This document shows positions 43,777-52,487 of a stretch of 64,000 bases of DNA, piece after piece. The notes beneath the pieces were generated by a model. The model was not told the DNA's origin, searched no databases, and saw only the letters and a program-made list of their open reading frames with translations. Source of the DNA: Xanthobacter aminoxidans (GTDB lineage: Bacteria; Pseudomonadota; Alphaproteobacteria; Rhizobiales; Xanthobacteraceae); contig NZ_JAMJXC010000001.1 of the NCBI RefSeq assembly GCF_023571765.1, positions 1-64,000 of the forward strand. The letters are read 5' to 3'. Each line of letters begins with the position of its first letter. Position 1 is the stretch's first letter. A program made the position numbers and the translations under genes.

Positions 43777-44520
43777 TCACGTCGGGATGCTGAGGCTCCA
43801 CATGGCGTCGAACATGGACGCCTGGAACGCGGCGAACTCGGCGCTGTCGATGATCATGCCGTAGCTTTCGCGGGCGGACGAGATGAGCGCGACCTTGTTG
43901 CCATAGATGAAGCAGGTCATGGCCAACTGGTGCGCGGGCGGCGCGTAGCGCAGTTCGCGCCGCTGTTCGTCGCTCGATGGCCAGATGGGGGCGATGTCGC
44001 GTTCCGCCGAGCGGATCACGTGCAGCCAGATGCCCCGCCGCGCGCGCTCGGTGAGGTATCGCTCCATCTCGTCGAGCCCCGGCTCGGCCATCAGCTCCTT
44101 CATGGAGAGGGTGGCCCGCAGCACCGTGTCGCCGCCGGAGAGGGTGTCCCACAGCGTGGTGCGGATACCCTCCGGGCCGGGATGGAAGCGCACGTTCGGC
44201 TTGCCGGTCTCGTGGTGATACATGGACCGCAGGACCGGCATGACGTCCTCCAGCATCTGCCGGCGCGCCTCGATGCGCTCCAGCAGCACGCCGGGGTCCT
44301 GGGCGACCACGAAGCGCCGCTTGCCCTGGTCGACGAACCGGATCAGCCCCTCCTCCTCCAGCTTCGCCAGCGCGTCGTGCGCCGTGGTGCGCGCCAGGCC
44401 CGCCTTCGCGGCGACCTCGGTGATGGAGGCGCCGCCGAGGCCGACTGCCGTCAGATAGAGCTTGTAGAGCGTCCCGGTGATGCCGATCCGGGCCAGCTTC
44501 TCTTCGATGTCCGCCGTCAC
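43777..44520 (-). CDS. TrmB/helix-turn-helix transcriptional regulator
   Basis: The protein is about 247 residues if started at GTG 44520. It has an N-terminal winged helix (GITGTLYKLYLTAVGLGG, ASITEVAAKAGLARTTAHDA, LEEEGLIRFV) of TrmB type, and a C-terminal effector domain of about 150 residues with HPGPEGIRTTLWDTLSGGDT. Starts at 44520 and 44526 (both GTG, with GGGGGAAA upstream) are possible; a longer ORF upstream lacks family similarity. It is divergent from the ABC importer and nitrilase cluster, so it likely regulates that. The palindrome at 44575-44590 is a candidate operator. Effector unknown. Confidence 0.8.
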   Translation of the reverse strand: MTADIEEKLARIGITGTLYKLYLTAVGLGGASITEVAAKAGLARTTAHDALAKLEEEGLIRFVDQGKRRFVVAQDPGVLLERIEARRQMLEDVMPVLRSMYHHETGKPNVRFHPGPEGIRTTLWDTLSGGDTVLRATLSMKELMAEPGLDEMERYLTERARRGIWLHVIRSAERDIAPIWPSSDEQRRELRYAPPAHQLAMTCFIYGNKVALISSARESYGMIIDSAEFAAFQASMFDAMWSLSIPT

Positions 44521-44574
44521 TGTCACTTTCCCCCGATGGATGCACCATGTCCGATCTGGCCGGTGAGGTCTAGC

Positions 44575-44590
44575 ATCGGTTTTAGCCGAT
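44575..44590. promoter_or_regulatory. Candidate operator between the TrmB-type regulator and ABC importer
   Basis: ATCGGTTTTAGCCGAT has perfect ATCGG/CCGAT arms around a six-base centre. It lies 54 bases upstream of the regulator start and about 195 upstream of the importer start. A further direct repeat, GAATTGAC, occurs at 44693-44700 and 44702-44709 nearer the importer. Either could be bound by the regulator. Visible symmetry only; binding is not shown. Confidence 0.45.
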
Positions 44591-44785
44591 AAAAATTCGA
44601 TGTCTGCGCTTAAAGAATGTGCGGCTTGCCGCCTCTTTGATCGCATTCGTCAGCGTTGCTGCCCGATCAATCACCATTTTTCCGGCATTGGCGAATTGAC
44701 GGAATTGACCGACATATCTTAGCCTCTGGCCATGGCTGATCGCACGGACGAGCCGCCGGCAGGCGGGCTGAAGGAGGATGTTCCG

Positions 44786-45631
44786 ATGGGAGCGAACGCT
44801 GAAGCGGGCGCAATGACGGCGGTTCCCGACAGGTCGGTGCCGGCGACGCGGAAGATGCCTTGGTCGCGGCTTCTCGCCGACAAGTCGGTCCGCGCCGGCC
44901 TCGGCCTCGCCGCCTTCTTCGCCTTCTGGCAGGCGGTGACGGGGCTTGGGCTTGTGGATGGCTTCCTCCTGCCGTCGCCATTCGCCGTGGCGCAGGCCCT
45001 GTGGGACATGGCCGTGGATGGCTCCTTGTGGATCCATCTCGCCGCCAGCCTTCAGCGGGTCGCCGTTGGTTTCCTGCTCGCCTGTGTGGTCGGGCTGGCG
45101 CTGGGCCTCGTGTGCGGCTGGTGGCGCTCGGTGTCGGATTTCGTGCGGCCGGTGGTGGAGGCCCTGCGGCCGATCCCGCCGCTGGCGTGGATCCCCATCA
45201 CCATCCTCTGGTTCGGGCTCGGGGATGCCGCGTCCTACTTCCTCGTGTTCCTCGGCGCGGTCTTTCCCGCCTTCGTCGCCACCTACACTGCGGTGCGCGG
45301 CCTCGACCGCAACCAGATGAACGCGGCCCTGTGCCTCGGCGCCAAGCCCTGGCAGCTGTTCTGGGACGTGCTGATCCCCGCCTCGCTGCCGATCATCCTG
45401 CCGGGCCTGCGCATCGCCCTCGGCGTCGGCTGGATGTGCGTCGTGACGGCGGAGCTGATCGCCGCGCAGACCGGCCTCGGCTACCTGATCCAGCAGTCCC
45501 GGATGCTGTTCCAGATCAACAACGTGGTGGCCGGCATGGTCACCATCGGCCTCGTCGGCTTCGCCATGTCGGCCATCCTCGAGCGGATCGAGCGGCGGGT
45601 GAATGCCTGGGCGCCCTCCGAGCGCAATTGA
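44786..45631 (+). CDS. ABC importer permease, taurine/sulfonate/nitrate type
   Basis: The 281-residue inner-membrane permease has about six helices and the binding-protein-dependent permease fold (SsuC/TauC type), including AALCLGAKPWQLFWDVLIPA, the EAA loop that contacts the ATPase. ATG 44786 is preferred because AAGGAGG (44771-44777) lies eight bases before it; an ATG at 44732 lacks such a site. The ATPase gene begins ten bases after its stop. It is the first gene of a cluster with ATPase, binding protein, flavin reductase and nitrilase, so it probably imports an organic nitrogen or sulfur compound. Confidence 0.9.
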   Translation: MGANAEAGAMTAVPDRSVPATRKMPWSRLLADKSVRAGLGLAAFFAFWQAVTGLGLVDGFLLPSPFAVAQALWDMAVDGSLWIHLAASLQRVAVGFLLACVVGLALGLVCGWWRSVSDFVRPVVEALRPIPPLAWIPITILWFGLGDAASYFLVFLGAVFPAFVATYTAVRGLDRNQMNAALCLGAKPWQLFWDVLIPASLPIILPGLRIALGVGWMCVVTAELIAAQTGLGYLIQQSRMLFQINNVVAGMVTIGLVGFAMSAILERIERRVNAWAPSERN

Positions 45632-45641
45632 GGAACCAGCC

Positions 45642-46484
45642 ATGACCGCGAACGCCGCACTCATCTCTCCCGCCATCTCTTCCGGTCTCTCCTCCCAGTT
45701 CTCGCCCGAGGACGTGCAGATCGACATCCGCAATGTCGGGAAGGTCTACGGGTCCAAGACCGAGGAGCCCGTCGTCGCGCTCGATGGCGTGACACTGCGC
45801 ATCCGCCGCGGCGAGTTCATCTCGCTGCTGGGTCCATCGGGCTGCGGGAAGTCCACCTTGCTCGGCATCATCGCTGGCTTCCAGTCCGCCACCAGTGGGC
45901 AACTGCTCCAGGATGGCCGGCCGATCACCCGGCCCGGTCCCTCCCGTACGGTGGTGTTTCAGGACTACGCGCTGTTCGGCTGGATGACGGTGCAGCAGAA
46001 CGTGGAATTCGGGCTCAAGGCCAAGGGCATGGGCAGGGCTGAGCGGGCCGAGATCGCCCGCGCGCTCATCGCCATGGTCCGCCTGAACGGGTTCGAGGAC
46101 AAGTTCCCGCACCAGATGTCCGGCGGCATGAAGCAGCGCGCCGCCATCGCCCGGGCGCTCGCGCCCGATCCCGACATCCTCCTGATGGATGAGCCGTTCG
46201 GCGCCCTCGATGCGCAGACCCGCGTGCTGCTGCAGGAGGAGATCGCCCGCATCTCCTCGGAGGCGGGCAAGACGGTGATCTTCGTCACCCACGGCATCGA
46301 TGAGGCGGTGTTCCTGGCCGACCGCGTGGTGGTGATGAGCCCGCGTCCGGGGCGGGTGCGCGAGGAGGTTCTGGTGCCGCTGCCGCGCCCGCGCACGGCC
46401 GAGATGCGCTCCGATCCATGGTTCGTCTCCACGGTCAACGACCTGTGGGAAACGCTCAAGCCGGAATGGCAAAAAGGGGAATAA
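45642..46484 (+). CDS. ABC importer ATPase, taurine/sulfonate/nitrate type
   Basis: The 280-residue cytoplasmic ATPase has Walker A LGPSGCGKSTLLG, Q-loop FQDYALFGWMT, signature SGGMKQRAAIARALA, Walker B ILLMDEPFGALD and the H-loop VTHGIDEA. It belongs to the SsuB/TauB group. ATG 45642 is preferred over an upstream in-frame ATG at 45603, which overlaps the permease gene, because GAGGAACCAGCC precedes it. The binding protein gene starts two bases after its stop, so the three importer genes are tightly coupled. Confidence 0.93.
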   Translation: MTANAALISPAISSGLSSQFSPEDVQIDIRNVGKVYGSKTEEPVVALDGVTLRIRRGEFISLLGPSGCGKSTLLGIIAGFQSATSGQLLQDGRPITRPGPSRTVVFQDYALFGWMTVQQNVEFGLKAKGMGRAERAEIARALIAMVRLNGFEDKFPHQMSGGMKQRAAIARALAPDPDILLMDEPFGALDAQTRVLLQEEIARISSEAGKTVIFVTHGIDEAVFLADRVVVMSPRPGRVREEVLVPLPRPRTAEMRSDPWFVSTVNDLWETLKPEWQKGE

Positions 46485-46486
46485 TC

Positions 46487-47539
46487 ATGACCTCAGGACT
46501 TTCACGCCGCCGTTTCGGCCAGCTGGCCGCAGGCTTTGCCGCCACCCTTCCTTTGGCCGCCCCCTCCATCCTGCGCGCGCAGGAAGGGGATGTGGTCCGC
46601 ATGTGCTGGTTCAACACGACCACCGTGTCGGCCCAGATCGCCCACGTGCTGATGCGCACGGACATCCCCGCCCGCAACGGGCTGAAGATGGAGATGATCC
46701 AGCTCGCCGCCTCGCCGGCCATCACCGAGGCGCTGGTCTCCGGCGCGGGTGACGTGGGCACGCTCTCCGATTTCGCCGCCGTGACCACCATGGCCATCGG
46801 CGCGCCGGTGACGACCGTGTCCTCCCAGGCCCGCTTCCGCTCGGCGGTTCTGGCGACCAAGAAATCCGGCATCACCAAGATGGCGGACCTGAAGGGCAAG
46901 CAGGTCTACGGCACCTTCGGCATCACCGCTTTCCAGAATGCGCAGGACGCCGTGCTGAAGGCCGGCCTCGTGCCCGGCAAGGACATGACCTTCGTGAACG
47001 TCGGCCCGGCGGAACTGGCCGATGCCGTGGGCGCCCAGCGCATCGACGCGTTCTTCACCTATGACCCCTTCGTGAGCTTCTTCGAGAGCACGGGCAATGC
47101 CGTGGTCGTCTCGGAGAACCTGAGCCCGGTCATCGTGCTCGCCGCCAACAACCGCTTTGTCCAGAAGCCGGACGTGCTGCGCCGTCTGCTGCTCGCCAAT
47201 GCGCAGGCGCTGTTCTTCGCCGCGCAGAACAATGATCTGGCGAACAGCTGGTTTCGCTCGCTGGAGCCGGCCAAGAACATTCCCGAACCGGTGCTCCAGA
47301 AGGCGTCGAGCTACGATCCGGCGTGGAGCGCGAAGACCTTCACCGACATCAAGGTCGCCCTCTCTCCGGCCCAGATCGCGCAGATGGAAACCCTCGCCAA
47401 ATGGGGCGTGGAGGCCAAGCTCCTGCCGCGTATGCCCGACGTGCCGAAGTTCATCAACACGGCCATCGCCGGCGAGGTGGACAAGGAGATCGCCACCGGC
47501 AGCTTCGATGTGAAGAGCGTGAAGATCCTTCGCGCCTGA
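46487..47539 (+). CDS. ABC importer substrate-binding protein (NMT1/TauA-like), Tat-exported
   Basis: The 350-residue periplasmic binding protein has a twin-arginine signal SRRRFGQLAAGFAATLPLAA cleaved near LRAQ. The NMT1/SsuA-type fold is visible in ITEALVSGAGDVGTLSDFAA and KSGITKMADLKGKQVYGTFG. The ATG at 46487 follows AAGGGGAATAATC and places the Tat motif correctly. It pairs with the upstream permease and ATPase. Members take up taurine, alkanesulfonates, nitrate, nitriles or thiamine precursors, so the ligand is open; the neighbouring nitrilase suggests a nitrile or related nitrogen compound. Confidence 0.9.
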   Translation: MTSGLSRRRFGQLAAGFAATLPLAAPSILRAQEGDVVRMCWFNTTTVSAQIAHVLMRTDIPARNGLKMEMIQLAASPAITEALVSGAGDVGTLSDFAAVTTMAIGAPVTTVSSQARFRSAVLATKKSGITKMADLKGKQVYGTFGITAFQNAQDAVLKAGLVPGKDMTFVNVGPAELADAVGAQRIDAFFTYDPFVSFFESTGNAVVVSENLSPVIVLAANNRFVQKPDVLRRLLLANAQALFFAAQNNDLANSWFRSLEPAKNIPEPVLQKASSYDPAWSAKTFTDIKVALSPAQIAQMETLAKWGVEAKLLPRMPDVPKFINTAIAGEVDKEIATGSFDVKSVKILRA

Positions 47540-47637
47540 GGCCGCCGTCCGTCACCATGGAGACGATGGCCCCGCCCCGCGCGAGGGCCGTCGTCCGCCA
47601 GCTGGCCGGAGCACCTGACGCCGGCCGCAGGGACATC

Positions 47638-48324
47638 ATGACCGATACCCAGACACAGGCCGCGGCGCCCCCGGATGGCCCCGCCACGCGCCATTTCGAC
47701 TTCAGCCTCCTCTCCGCCGAGATGCGCTACCGGCTGCTGGCCTCCACCGTGCTGCCGCGACCCATCGCATGGGTCGTCACCATGAGCGCCGATGGCGTCG
47801 TGAATGCCGCGCCCTATTCCTTCTTCAACGTCTTTGGCGCGGACCGGCCGGTGGTGGCGCTCGGCATCCTCGCGCGGCCGGAGCCGGAGAAGGACACGGC
47901 CGCCAACATCCGCGCCACCGGGGAATTCGTCGTCAATCTCGTCCCCCACGCCCTCGTCGAGGCCATGAACGCGACCTGCGTGGATGCACCGCCCGAGGTG
48001 GACGAGATCGCTCTGGCGGGCCTTTCGGCCGTCCCCAGCATCGGCGTGCGGCCGCCGCGCATCGCCGAATCCCCCGTCGCCCTCGAGTGCCGGATGACCC
48101 ATCTGCTGGAGACCGGCCCTGGCCAGCTTCTGGTCGTCGGCGAGGTGCTGCACGCCCATTATGCCGCCCATGTGCTGACCGGCGATCCAGCCCGTCCGCG
48201 GGTGGACGGCCTCGCCCTCGATCTCGTCGCCCGGATGCACGGCCCGACGGCCTACACGCGCACGCGTGACCTCTTCGATCTCGATCGCCCGCTGTGGAAC
48301 GGCGCAGCACACAACAAGGAATGA
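47638..48324 (+). CDS. Flavin reductase-like/FMN-binding split-barrel protein
   Basis: The 228-residue protein starts at ATG 47638 (after GCAGGGACATC). It has the DIM6/NTAB flavin reductase fold: STVLPRPIAWVVTMSADGVV, NAAPYSFFNVFGADRPVVAL, GEFVVNLVPHAL and a C-terminal barrel. It may supply reduced flavin to a monooxygenase or be a flavin-binding oxidoreductase itself; no monooxygenase partner is in this window. It overlaps the nitrilase gene by four bases (ATGA), so the two belong to one transcript with the ABC importer genes upstream. Confidence 0.87.
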   Translation: MTDTQTQAAAPPDGPATRHFDFSLLSAEMRYRLLASTVLPRPIAWVVTMSADGVVNAAPYSFFNVFGADRPVVALGILARPEPEKDTAANIRATGEFVVNLVPHALVEAMNATCVDAPPEVDEIALAGLSAVPSIGVRPPRIAESPVALECRMTHLLETGPGQLLVVGEVLHAHYAAHVLTGDPARPRVDGLALDLVARMHGPTAYTRTRDLFDLDRPLWNGAAHNKE

Positions 48325-49262
48325 GCGAAATGCCCAGCATCAAGGTGGCCGCTGTCCAGACTGCAACCATCCCCTTCGACGGCCCGGCCGCCACCCAGCG
48401 TACCGTCGCCCTCATCGCCGAAGCCGCCGCCACGGGGGCGAAGATCGCGGTGTTCCCCGAGGCCTTCATCGGCGGCTACCCCAAGGGGCTGGATTTCGGC
48501 TGCAGCGTCGGCCGGCGGACGGCCGAGGGGCGGGCGGATTTCGTCCGCTACGTGCGCGGCGCTATCACGGTGCCGGGACCGGAAGTGGACCAGCTCGCCG
48601 CGGCCTGCGCGGAGCACGACATCCATGTGGTGGTCGGCGTCATCGAGCGCGATGGCGGAACGCTTCACTGCACTGTGCTCTATCTCGGCCCGGAGGGACT
48701 GCTCGGCAAGCATCGCAAGGTGATGCCGACCGGCTCGGAGCGCCTCGTGTGGGGCTTCGGCGACGGCTCGACCCTGACCGTGGTCGATACGCCCTACGGC
48801 AAGCTCGGCGGCGCCATCTGCTGGGAACACTATATGCCGCTGCTGCGCGCCGCTTATTACGGCAAGGGCGTCGAGATCTGGGCCGCGCCCACCGCCGACG
48901 ACCGGGAGACCTGGATCTCCACCATGCGGCATGTGGCGATGGAAGGCCGCTGCTTCGTCATCAGCGCCTGCCAGGTGATGCGCCGCTCGGACTTCCCTGA
49001 AGACTACGCCAGCCGCATCGACGCCGCCCCCGACGCCTGGATGATGCACGGCCGCTCGGTGATCGTCGGCCCACTGGGAGAAGTGCTGGCCGGTCCGCTG
49101 CTGGACGAGGAAGGCATCCTCACCGCCGATGTCGACCTCGACGACATCATCGGCGCCAAGCTGGATTTCGACCCCATCGGCCACTATGCGCGGCCCGATC
49201 TGTTCAGCCTCAATGTCGACGAAGCGCCACAGCTCCCCGTCATCGCCCGCGGCGAAGGCTAG
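48321..49262 (+). CDS. Nitrilase-superfamily carbon-nitrogen hydrolase
   Basis: The 313-residue cytoplasmic enzyme is of the true nitrilase branch. Catalytic residues are Glu47 (FPEAFIGGYPKG), Lys133 (HRKVMPTGSERLVWGFGDGS) and Cys167 (GGAICWEHYMPLLR); CWEHYMP is the mark of aliphatic/aromatic nitrilases rather than amidases. It turns a nitrile into a carboxylic acid and ammonia. The ATG at 48321 overlaps the flavin reductase stop and follows AAGGA; an upstream in-frame ATG at 48294 is inside that gene. With the importer and TrmB-type regulator this looks like a nitrile-utilisation operon. Confidence 0.95.
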   Translation: MSEMPSIKVAAVQTATIPFDGPAATQRTVALIAEAAATGAKIAVFPEAFIGGYPKGLDFGCSVGRRTAEGRADFVRYVRGAITVPGPEVDQLAAACAEHDIHVVVGVIERDGGTLHCTVLYLGPEGLLGKHRKVMPTGSERLVWGFGDGSTLTVVDTPYGKLGGAICWEHYMPLLRAAYYGKGVEIWAAPTADDRETWISTMRHVAMEGRCFVISACQVMRRSDFPEDYASRIDAAPDAWMMHGRSVIVGPLGEVLAGPLLDEEGILTADVDLDDIIGAKLDFDPIGHYARPDLFSLNVDEAPQLPVIARGEG

Positions 49263-49352
49263 GCACGTCGCTCAGCAAATTGCGCTCCCCGGCGCGCGGG
49301 TTCGCCAGCGATGCCGAGGACGGAGCAGGCCCCGTCGATCCGATAGAGCCAC

Positions 49353-49544
49353 ATGGGATATGTGGGTCTATCGGTCAGGCCGTCACTCGGCTCGCAGGAG
49401 AACGGTGCGGACTGCCTGACGGTGCTGCACATCATGCTTGAGGGCATCTCGACCATCCTCGGGGTGGTCCCCGTCTTCCTGCCTGTGATGCAGCAGCTCC
49501 ACATCGATCCGAGCTTGAATTGGTCACTCATGCGCGTGCGGTGA
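49353..49544 (+). pseudogene. Possible remnant of a TRAP-transporter large permease (DctM-like)
   Basis: Within this stretch the segment LEGISTILGVVPVFLPVMQQ and then LHIDPSLNW resembles the helix and loop of DctM proteins (GMFLEG...PVFLPV...LGIDP). Only about 40 residues match, the flanks do not, and no DctP or DctQ is nearby, so it would be a decayed fragment. It lies in the 265-base gap between the nitrilase and the convergent TetR gene, overlapping the end of the latter by 17 bases. The match is from memory of the family and could be chance. Confidence 0.4.
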
Positions 49545-50151
49545 GGACGCCCGCCGCAGCCGGCCGCAGGCCGTTGAAGACGTAATCGGCGAGGTGCCCG
49601 GCCCATTCCGGCGTCAATGGCGCGTGCGGGACGAGGATGCGGTACCAGATCGGCCCGTAGAGCGCATCGATCACCACGTCGAGATCGACATCGGCGCGCA
49701 GTTCGCCGTTGGCGATGCCGCGCAGGAGGGCCTTCTTCGCCTCTTCCCGGCGCGGCAGCACATAGCCGTCGAGGAGCGCGCGCAGCGCCTCCGGATCGCT
49801 TTGGCCCTGGGCCACCAGCGCGGAAATCGTGCGTCCGACCTTCTGGCCGTAGACCTCTGCGACCCGCATCATCTGGCTTTTCACGTCGGCAACGGCCGAG
49901 GCCGTCACCGGGTAGCCGATCTTTTGGGCAGTCTCCGCGAGAAAGCCGGCGATCGCCAGAGCCCCCCGATTTGGCCACCAGCGGTAGATGGATGAGCGCG
50001 CCGTACCCGACCGGGTTGCAACGGCATCGATCGTAAACCCTGAAAGTCCTTGCTCTTCGAGCAGCTCGTTCGCTGCCTTGAGGATTGCGATCTTCACTTC
50101 GTCACCTTGCGGGCGACCGCGGCGGCGAACGGTTTTATTGCTCGTGCTCAA
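49528..50151 (-). CDS. TetR-family regulator
   Basis: The 207-residue regulator has an Arg-rich N-terminus (TVRRRGRPQGDEVKIAILKA), a helix-turn-helix GLSGFTIDAVATRSGTARSS IYRWW (split for length), and a TetR_C-like ligand domain. It is divergent from the dioxygenase and branched-chain-type transporter operon. The intergenic stretch has the palindrome AATCA-N7-TGATT just inside a TTGACA promoter, so repression of that operon is likely. It converges on the remnant TRAP fragment, unconnected to the nitrilase. Confidence 0.9.
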   Translation of the reverse strand: MSTSNKTVRRRGRPQGDEVKIAILKAANELLEEQGLSGFTIDAVATRSGTARSSIYRWWPNRGALAIAGFLAETAQKIGYPVTASAVADVKSQMMRVAEVYGQKVGRTISALVAQGQSDPEALRALLDGYVLPRREEAKKALLRGIANGELRADVDLDVVIDALYGPIWYRILVPHAPLTPEWAGHLADYVFNGLRPAAAGVLTARA

Positions 50152-50203
50152 ATTTTGACGCCCATCATCGAGATTTTGCCCAGATTATCGCCGGCCCTTC
50201 AAC

Positions 50204-50232
50204 TTGACAATCAACCGGGCTGATTAAAACTA
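50204..50232 (+). promoter_or_regulatory. Promoter and candidate TetR operator of the PhyH-liv operon
   Basis: TTGACA at 50204-50209 is a consensus -35. The palindrome AATCA (50209-50213) and TGATT (50221-50225), separated by seven bases, begins at the -35 and covers the spacer, the usual position of a TetR repressor site. The -10 is weak; an A-rich stretch near 50226-50231 is at a fitting distance. The site lies in the divergent gap between the TetR gene and the dioxygenase gene. Confidence 0.55.
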
Positions 50233-50361
50233 CACACTGTCGCTTTTATCCGGATTCAGAGAGCGAAGCCCATGGTGCGCGTCGGCCGGCGCCGCCTTCC
50301 TGTGAAGCCCCGAAACCGCCTGCACATGCGCAGGCATACGCAAACACAGCGAGGAAGCGCA

Positions 50362-51183
50362 ATGACTGGCGTGCTCAGCCCCGAACAGGTCGCGCATTTC
50401 AATTCCGAGGGATACCTCTGTCCGGTCCGGGCCATCAGCGCGGAAGAGGCACGCCTCTATCGCAATAAAGTCGAAGATTTCGAGGCCCAGTCGGGCGAGG
50501 AGGTCAACAAGCGCCTCAAGATCAAGGCGCATCTCGCCTTCCCCTGGCTGGTGGAGCTGGCGCGGCACCCGCGCATCGTGTCGGCCGTCCAGGCCATCCT
50601 GGGGCCGGACGTGCTGCTCTTCGGCTCGTCCGCCTTCGCCAAGAATGCGCGTGATCCGCGCTTCGTCTCCTGGCACCAGGACTCCGCTTATTACGGGCTG
50701 AACCCGCACCAGGAAGTCACCGTCTGGCTCGCTCTGTCGCGTGCCAGCACCGAGAGCGGCTGCATGAAGGTGATCCCGAAGAGCCATCTCGGGCCTGATC
50801 TGGTGCACGAGGAGACGTTCGATGCCGACAATCTGCTCGCCCGCGGCCAGAAGGTGACGGTGGACGAGAGCCTCGCCGTCGACATGCCGCTCGAGCCGGG
50901 CGAGTTCTCCATGCACCACGAGCGTACGGTGCATGGATCGCCCGCCAACATGTCCGACGACCGGCGCATCGGCATCGCCTTCTTCTACATGCCGGCCCAT
51001 TGCCGCTCGATGCTGGGGCGCCGTTCCGCCCTGCTCATCGCCGGCGAAGATCGCCACGGCCACTGGGACCAGGACCCCGAGCCGCGGTTCGATCTCGACC
51101 CTGAAAGCCTCGCCTTCATGGAGGAGGTTTGGGCGAGCTATCGCGACGACGCAACGACCGTTCAGGCCGCGCGCCTCGCCTGA
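50362..51183 (+). CDS. Phytanoyl-CoA dioxygenase (PhyH) family Fe(II)/2-oxoglutarate oxygenase
   Basis: The 273-residue cytoplasmic non-heme iron oxygenase has the HxD motif SWHQDSAYYG (His105, Asp107), the distal His191 in HHERTVHGSPANMSDDRR and Arg201 for 2-oxoglutarate. The start is ATG 50362 with GAGGAAGCGCA before it; the long N-terminal extension of an upstream frame is non-homologous. It leads the transporter operon and lies behind the TetR-type site. Substrate unknown; relatives hydroxylate fatty acids, small amines, ectoine or secondary metabolites. Confidence 0.9.
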   Translation: MTGVLSPEQVAHFNSEGYLCPVRAISAEEARLYRNKVEDFEAQSGEEVNKRLKIKAHLAFPWLVELARHPRIVSAVQAILGPDVLLFGSSAFAKNARDPRFVSWHQDSAYYGLNPHQEVTVWLALSRASTESGCMKVIPKSHLGPDLVHEETFDADNLLARGQKVTVDESLAVDMPLEPGEFSMHHERTVHGSPANMSDDRRIGIAFFYMPAHCRSMLGRRSALLIAGEDRHGHWDQDPEPRFDLDPESLAFMEEVWASYRDDATTVQAARLA

Positions 51184-51276
51184 TTTTTTCCTCCGGCCCG
51201 GCTCATGCCGCGGCCGGGGTCTCAGCCATCTGGAAGCCGCGTCCGTCTGCCCCCTTTGAAACCGAGAGCGCATTCC

Positions 51277-52440
51277 ATGAAAGCCAGCATTCTTTTCAGC
51301 ACAGCCCTGTCCCTTCTCTGCGCCGCCCCCGCTTTGGCCGATCCGGTGAAGGTGGGCGTCATCCTGCCCCAGACCGGCGTCGGCGCGGTGCTCGCCAAGC
51401 AGATGCAGGCCGCCATTGAACTTGCCGTCGCCCACGAGGGCGGCAAGCTCGGTGGCCAGCAGGTGGAGTTTTTCTGGAGCGACAGCCAGGGCAAGGCGGA
51501 CGTCGCCAAGCAACTGGCCGACGAGATGGTGAAGTCGAAGCGCGTGGACTTCCTCGTAGGTCCCGTCTTCTCCTCGGAGATGATGGCGGTGCACGGCGGT
51601 CTCGCCCGCACCGACGCCTTCGTGATCTCGCCCATTTCGGGACCGGCGCCCATCGCCGGCAAGTCCTGCTCGGCGAACTTCTTCAACGTGTCGTCCCAGA
51701 ACGACCAGCAGGCCGAGGCGCTCGGCGCCTATCTCGAGAAGCTCGGCGTCAAGCGCGTCTATGTCATGACGGTCAACAACCAGGCCGGCAAGGACATGGT
51801 TTCCGGCTTCAAGCGCAACTTCAAGGGCGACCTCGTGGGCGAGGTCTACACCCGCTTCGGACAGGTGGATTTCGCCGCCGAGCTGAGCGCGCTGCGCACC
51901 GCCGCGCCGGAAGCGACCTTCATCTTCTACCCCGGCGACATGGGCGTGCAGTACGTCAAACAGTACGCCCAGGCGGGCCTTGCGAAGTCGACGCCGCTCT
52001 ACACCGTGTGGACCGTGGACCAGGCGACGCTGCCTGCGGTGGGCGACGATGCCATCGGCGTGCGCTCGGGCAATGTCTGGAGCGTCGATCTGCCGAATGC
52101 CGCGAACGCCCGCTTCGTCTCCGATTTCAAGCAGAAGAACGGAGTCCTGCCCAACGACTACGCCGCCCACGCCTACGATTCCATCCTGCTCGTCTCCAGC
52201 GCGGTCAAGGCGGTGGGCGGTGACATGAGCCGGAAGGACGACATCCGAAAGGCGCTGCAGAAGGCCGACTTCGCCTCGAATCGTGGCAAGTTCGCCTTCA
52301 ACACCAACCACTTCCCCATCGAGGACTACTATGTCCGCGAGGTGGTGAAGGCTGAGGACGGCACCCTTGTCACCAAGACCGTCGAGAAGGTGATGACGGA
52401 CGCCAAGGACGCCTATTACCAGGAATGCCCGCTGAAGTGA
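51277..52440 (+). CDS. livK: ABC importer substrate-binding protein, branched-chain amino acid type
   Basis: The 387-residue periplasmic binding protein has a Sec signal (MKASILFSTALSLLCAAPAL, cleaved at ALA-DP), then PVKVGVILPQTGVGAVLAKQ and the Peripla_BP_6 fold. ATG 51277 is chosen so the signal peptide is N-terminal. Two C-terminal cysteines, in GKSCSANFF and YYQECPLK, are common in aromatic or amide-binding members. It is followed by the fused permease, LivG and LivF, so the importer is complete. The ligand is unknown; the dioxygenase upstream may act on it. It is about 40% like the SBP at 180-1427 by general layout. Confidence 0.9.
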   Translation: MKASILFSTALSLLCAAPALADPVKVGVILPQTGVGAVLAKQMQAAIELAVAHEGGKLGGQQVEFFWSDSQGKADVAKQLADEMVKSKRVDFLVGPVFSSEMMAVHGGLARTDAFVISPISGPAPIAGKSCSANFFNVSSQNDQQAEALGAYLEKLGVKRVYVMTVNNQAGKDMVSGFKRNFKGDLVGEVYTRFGQVDFAAELSALRTAAPEATFIFYPGDMGVQYVKQYAQAGLAKSTPLYTVWTVDQATLPAVGDDAIGVRSGNVWSVDLPNAANARFVSDFKQKNGVLPNDYAAHAYDSILLVSSAVKAVGGDMSRKDDIRKALQKADFASNRGKFAFNTNHFPIEDYYVREVVKAEDGTLVTKTVEKVMTDAKDAYYQECPLK

Positions 52441-52487
52441 TCGCGGATGATCTTGAAGAGAACTCCTGACACAGCGGGAAGGCGGCC

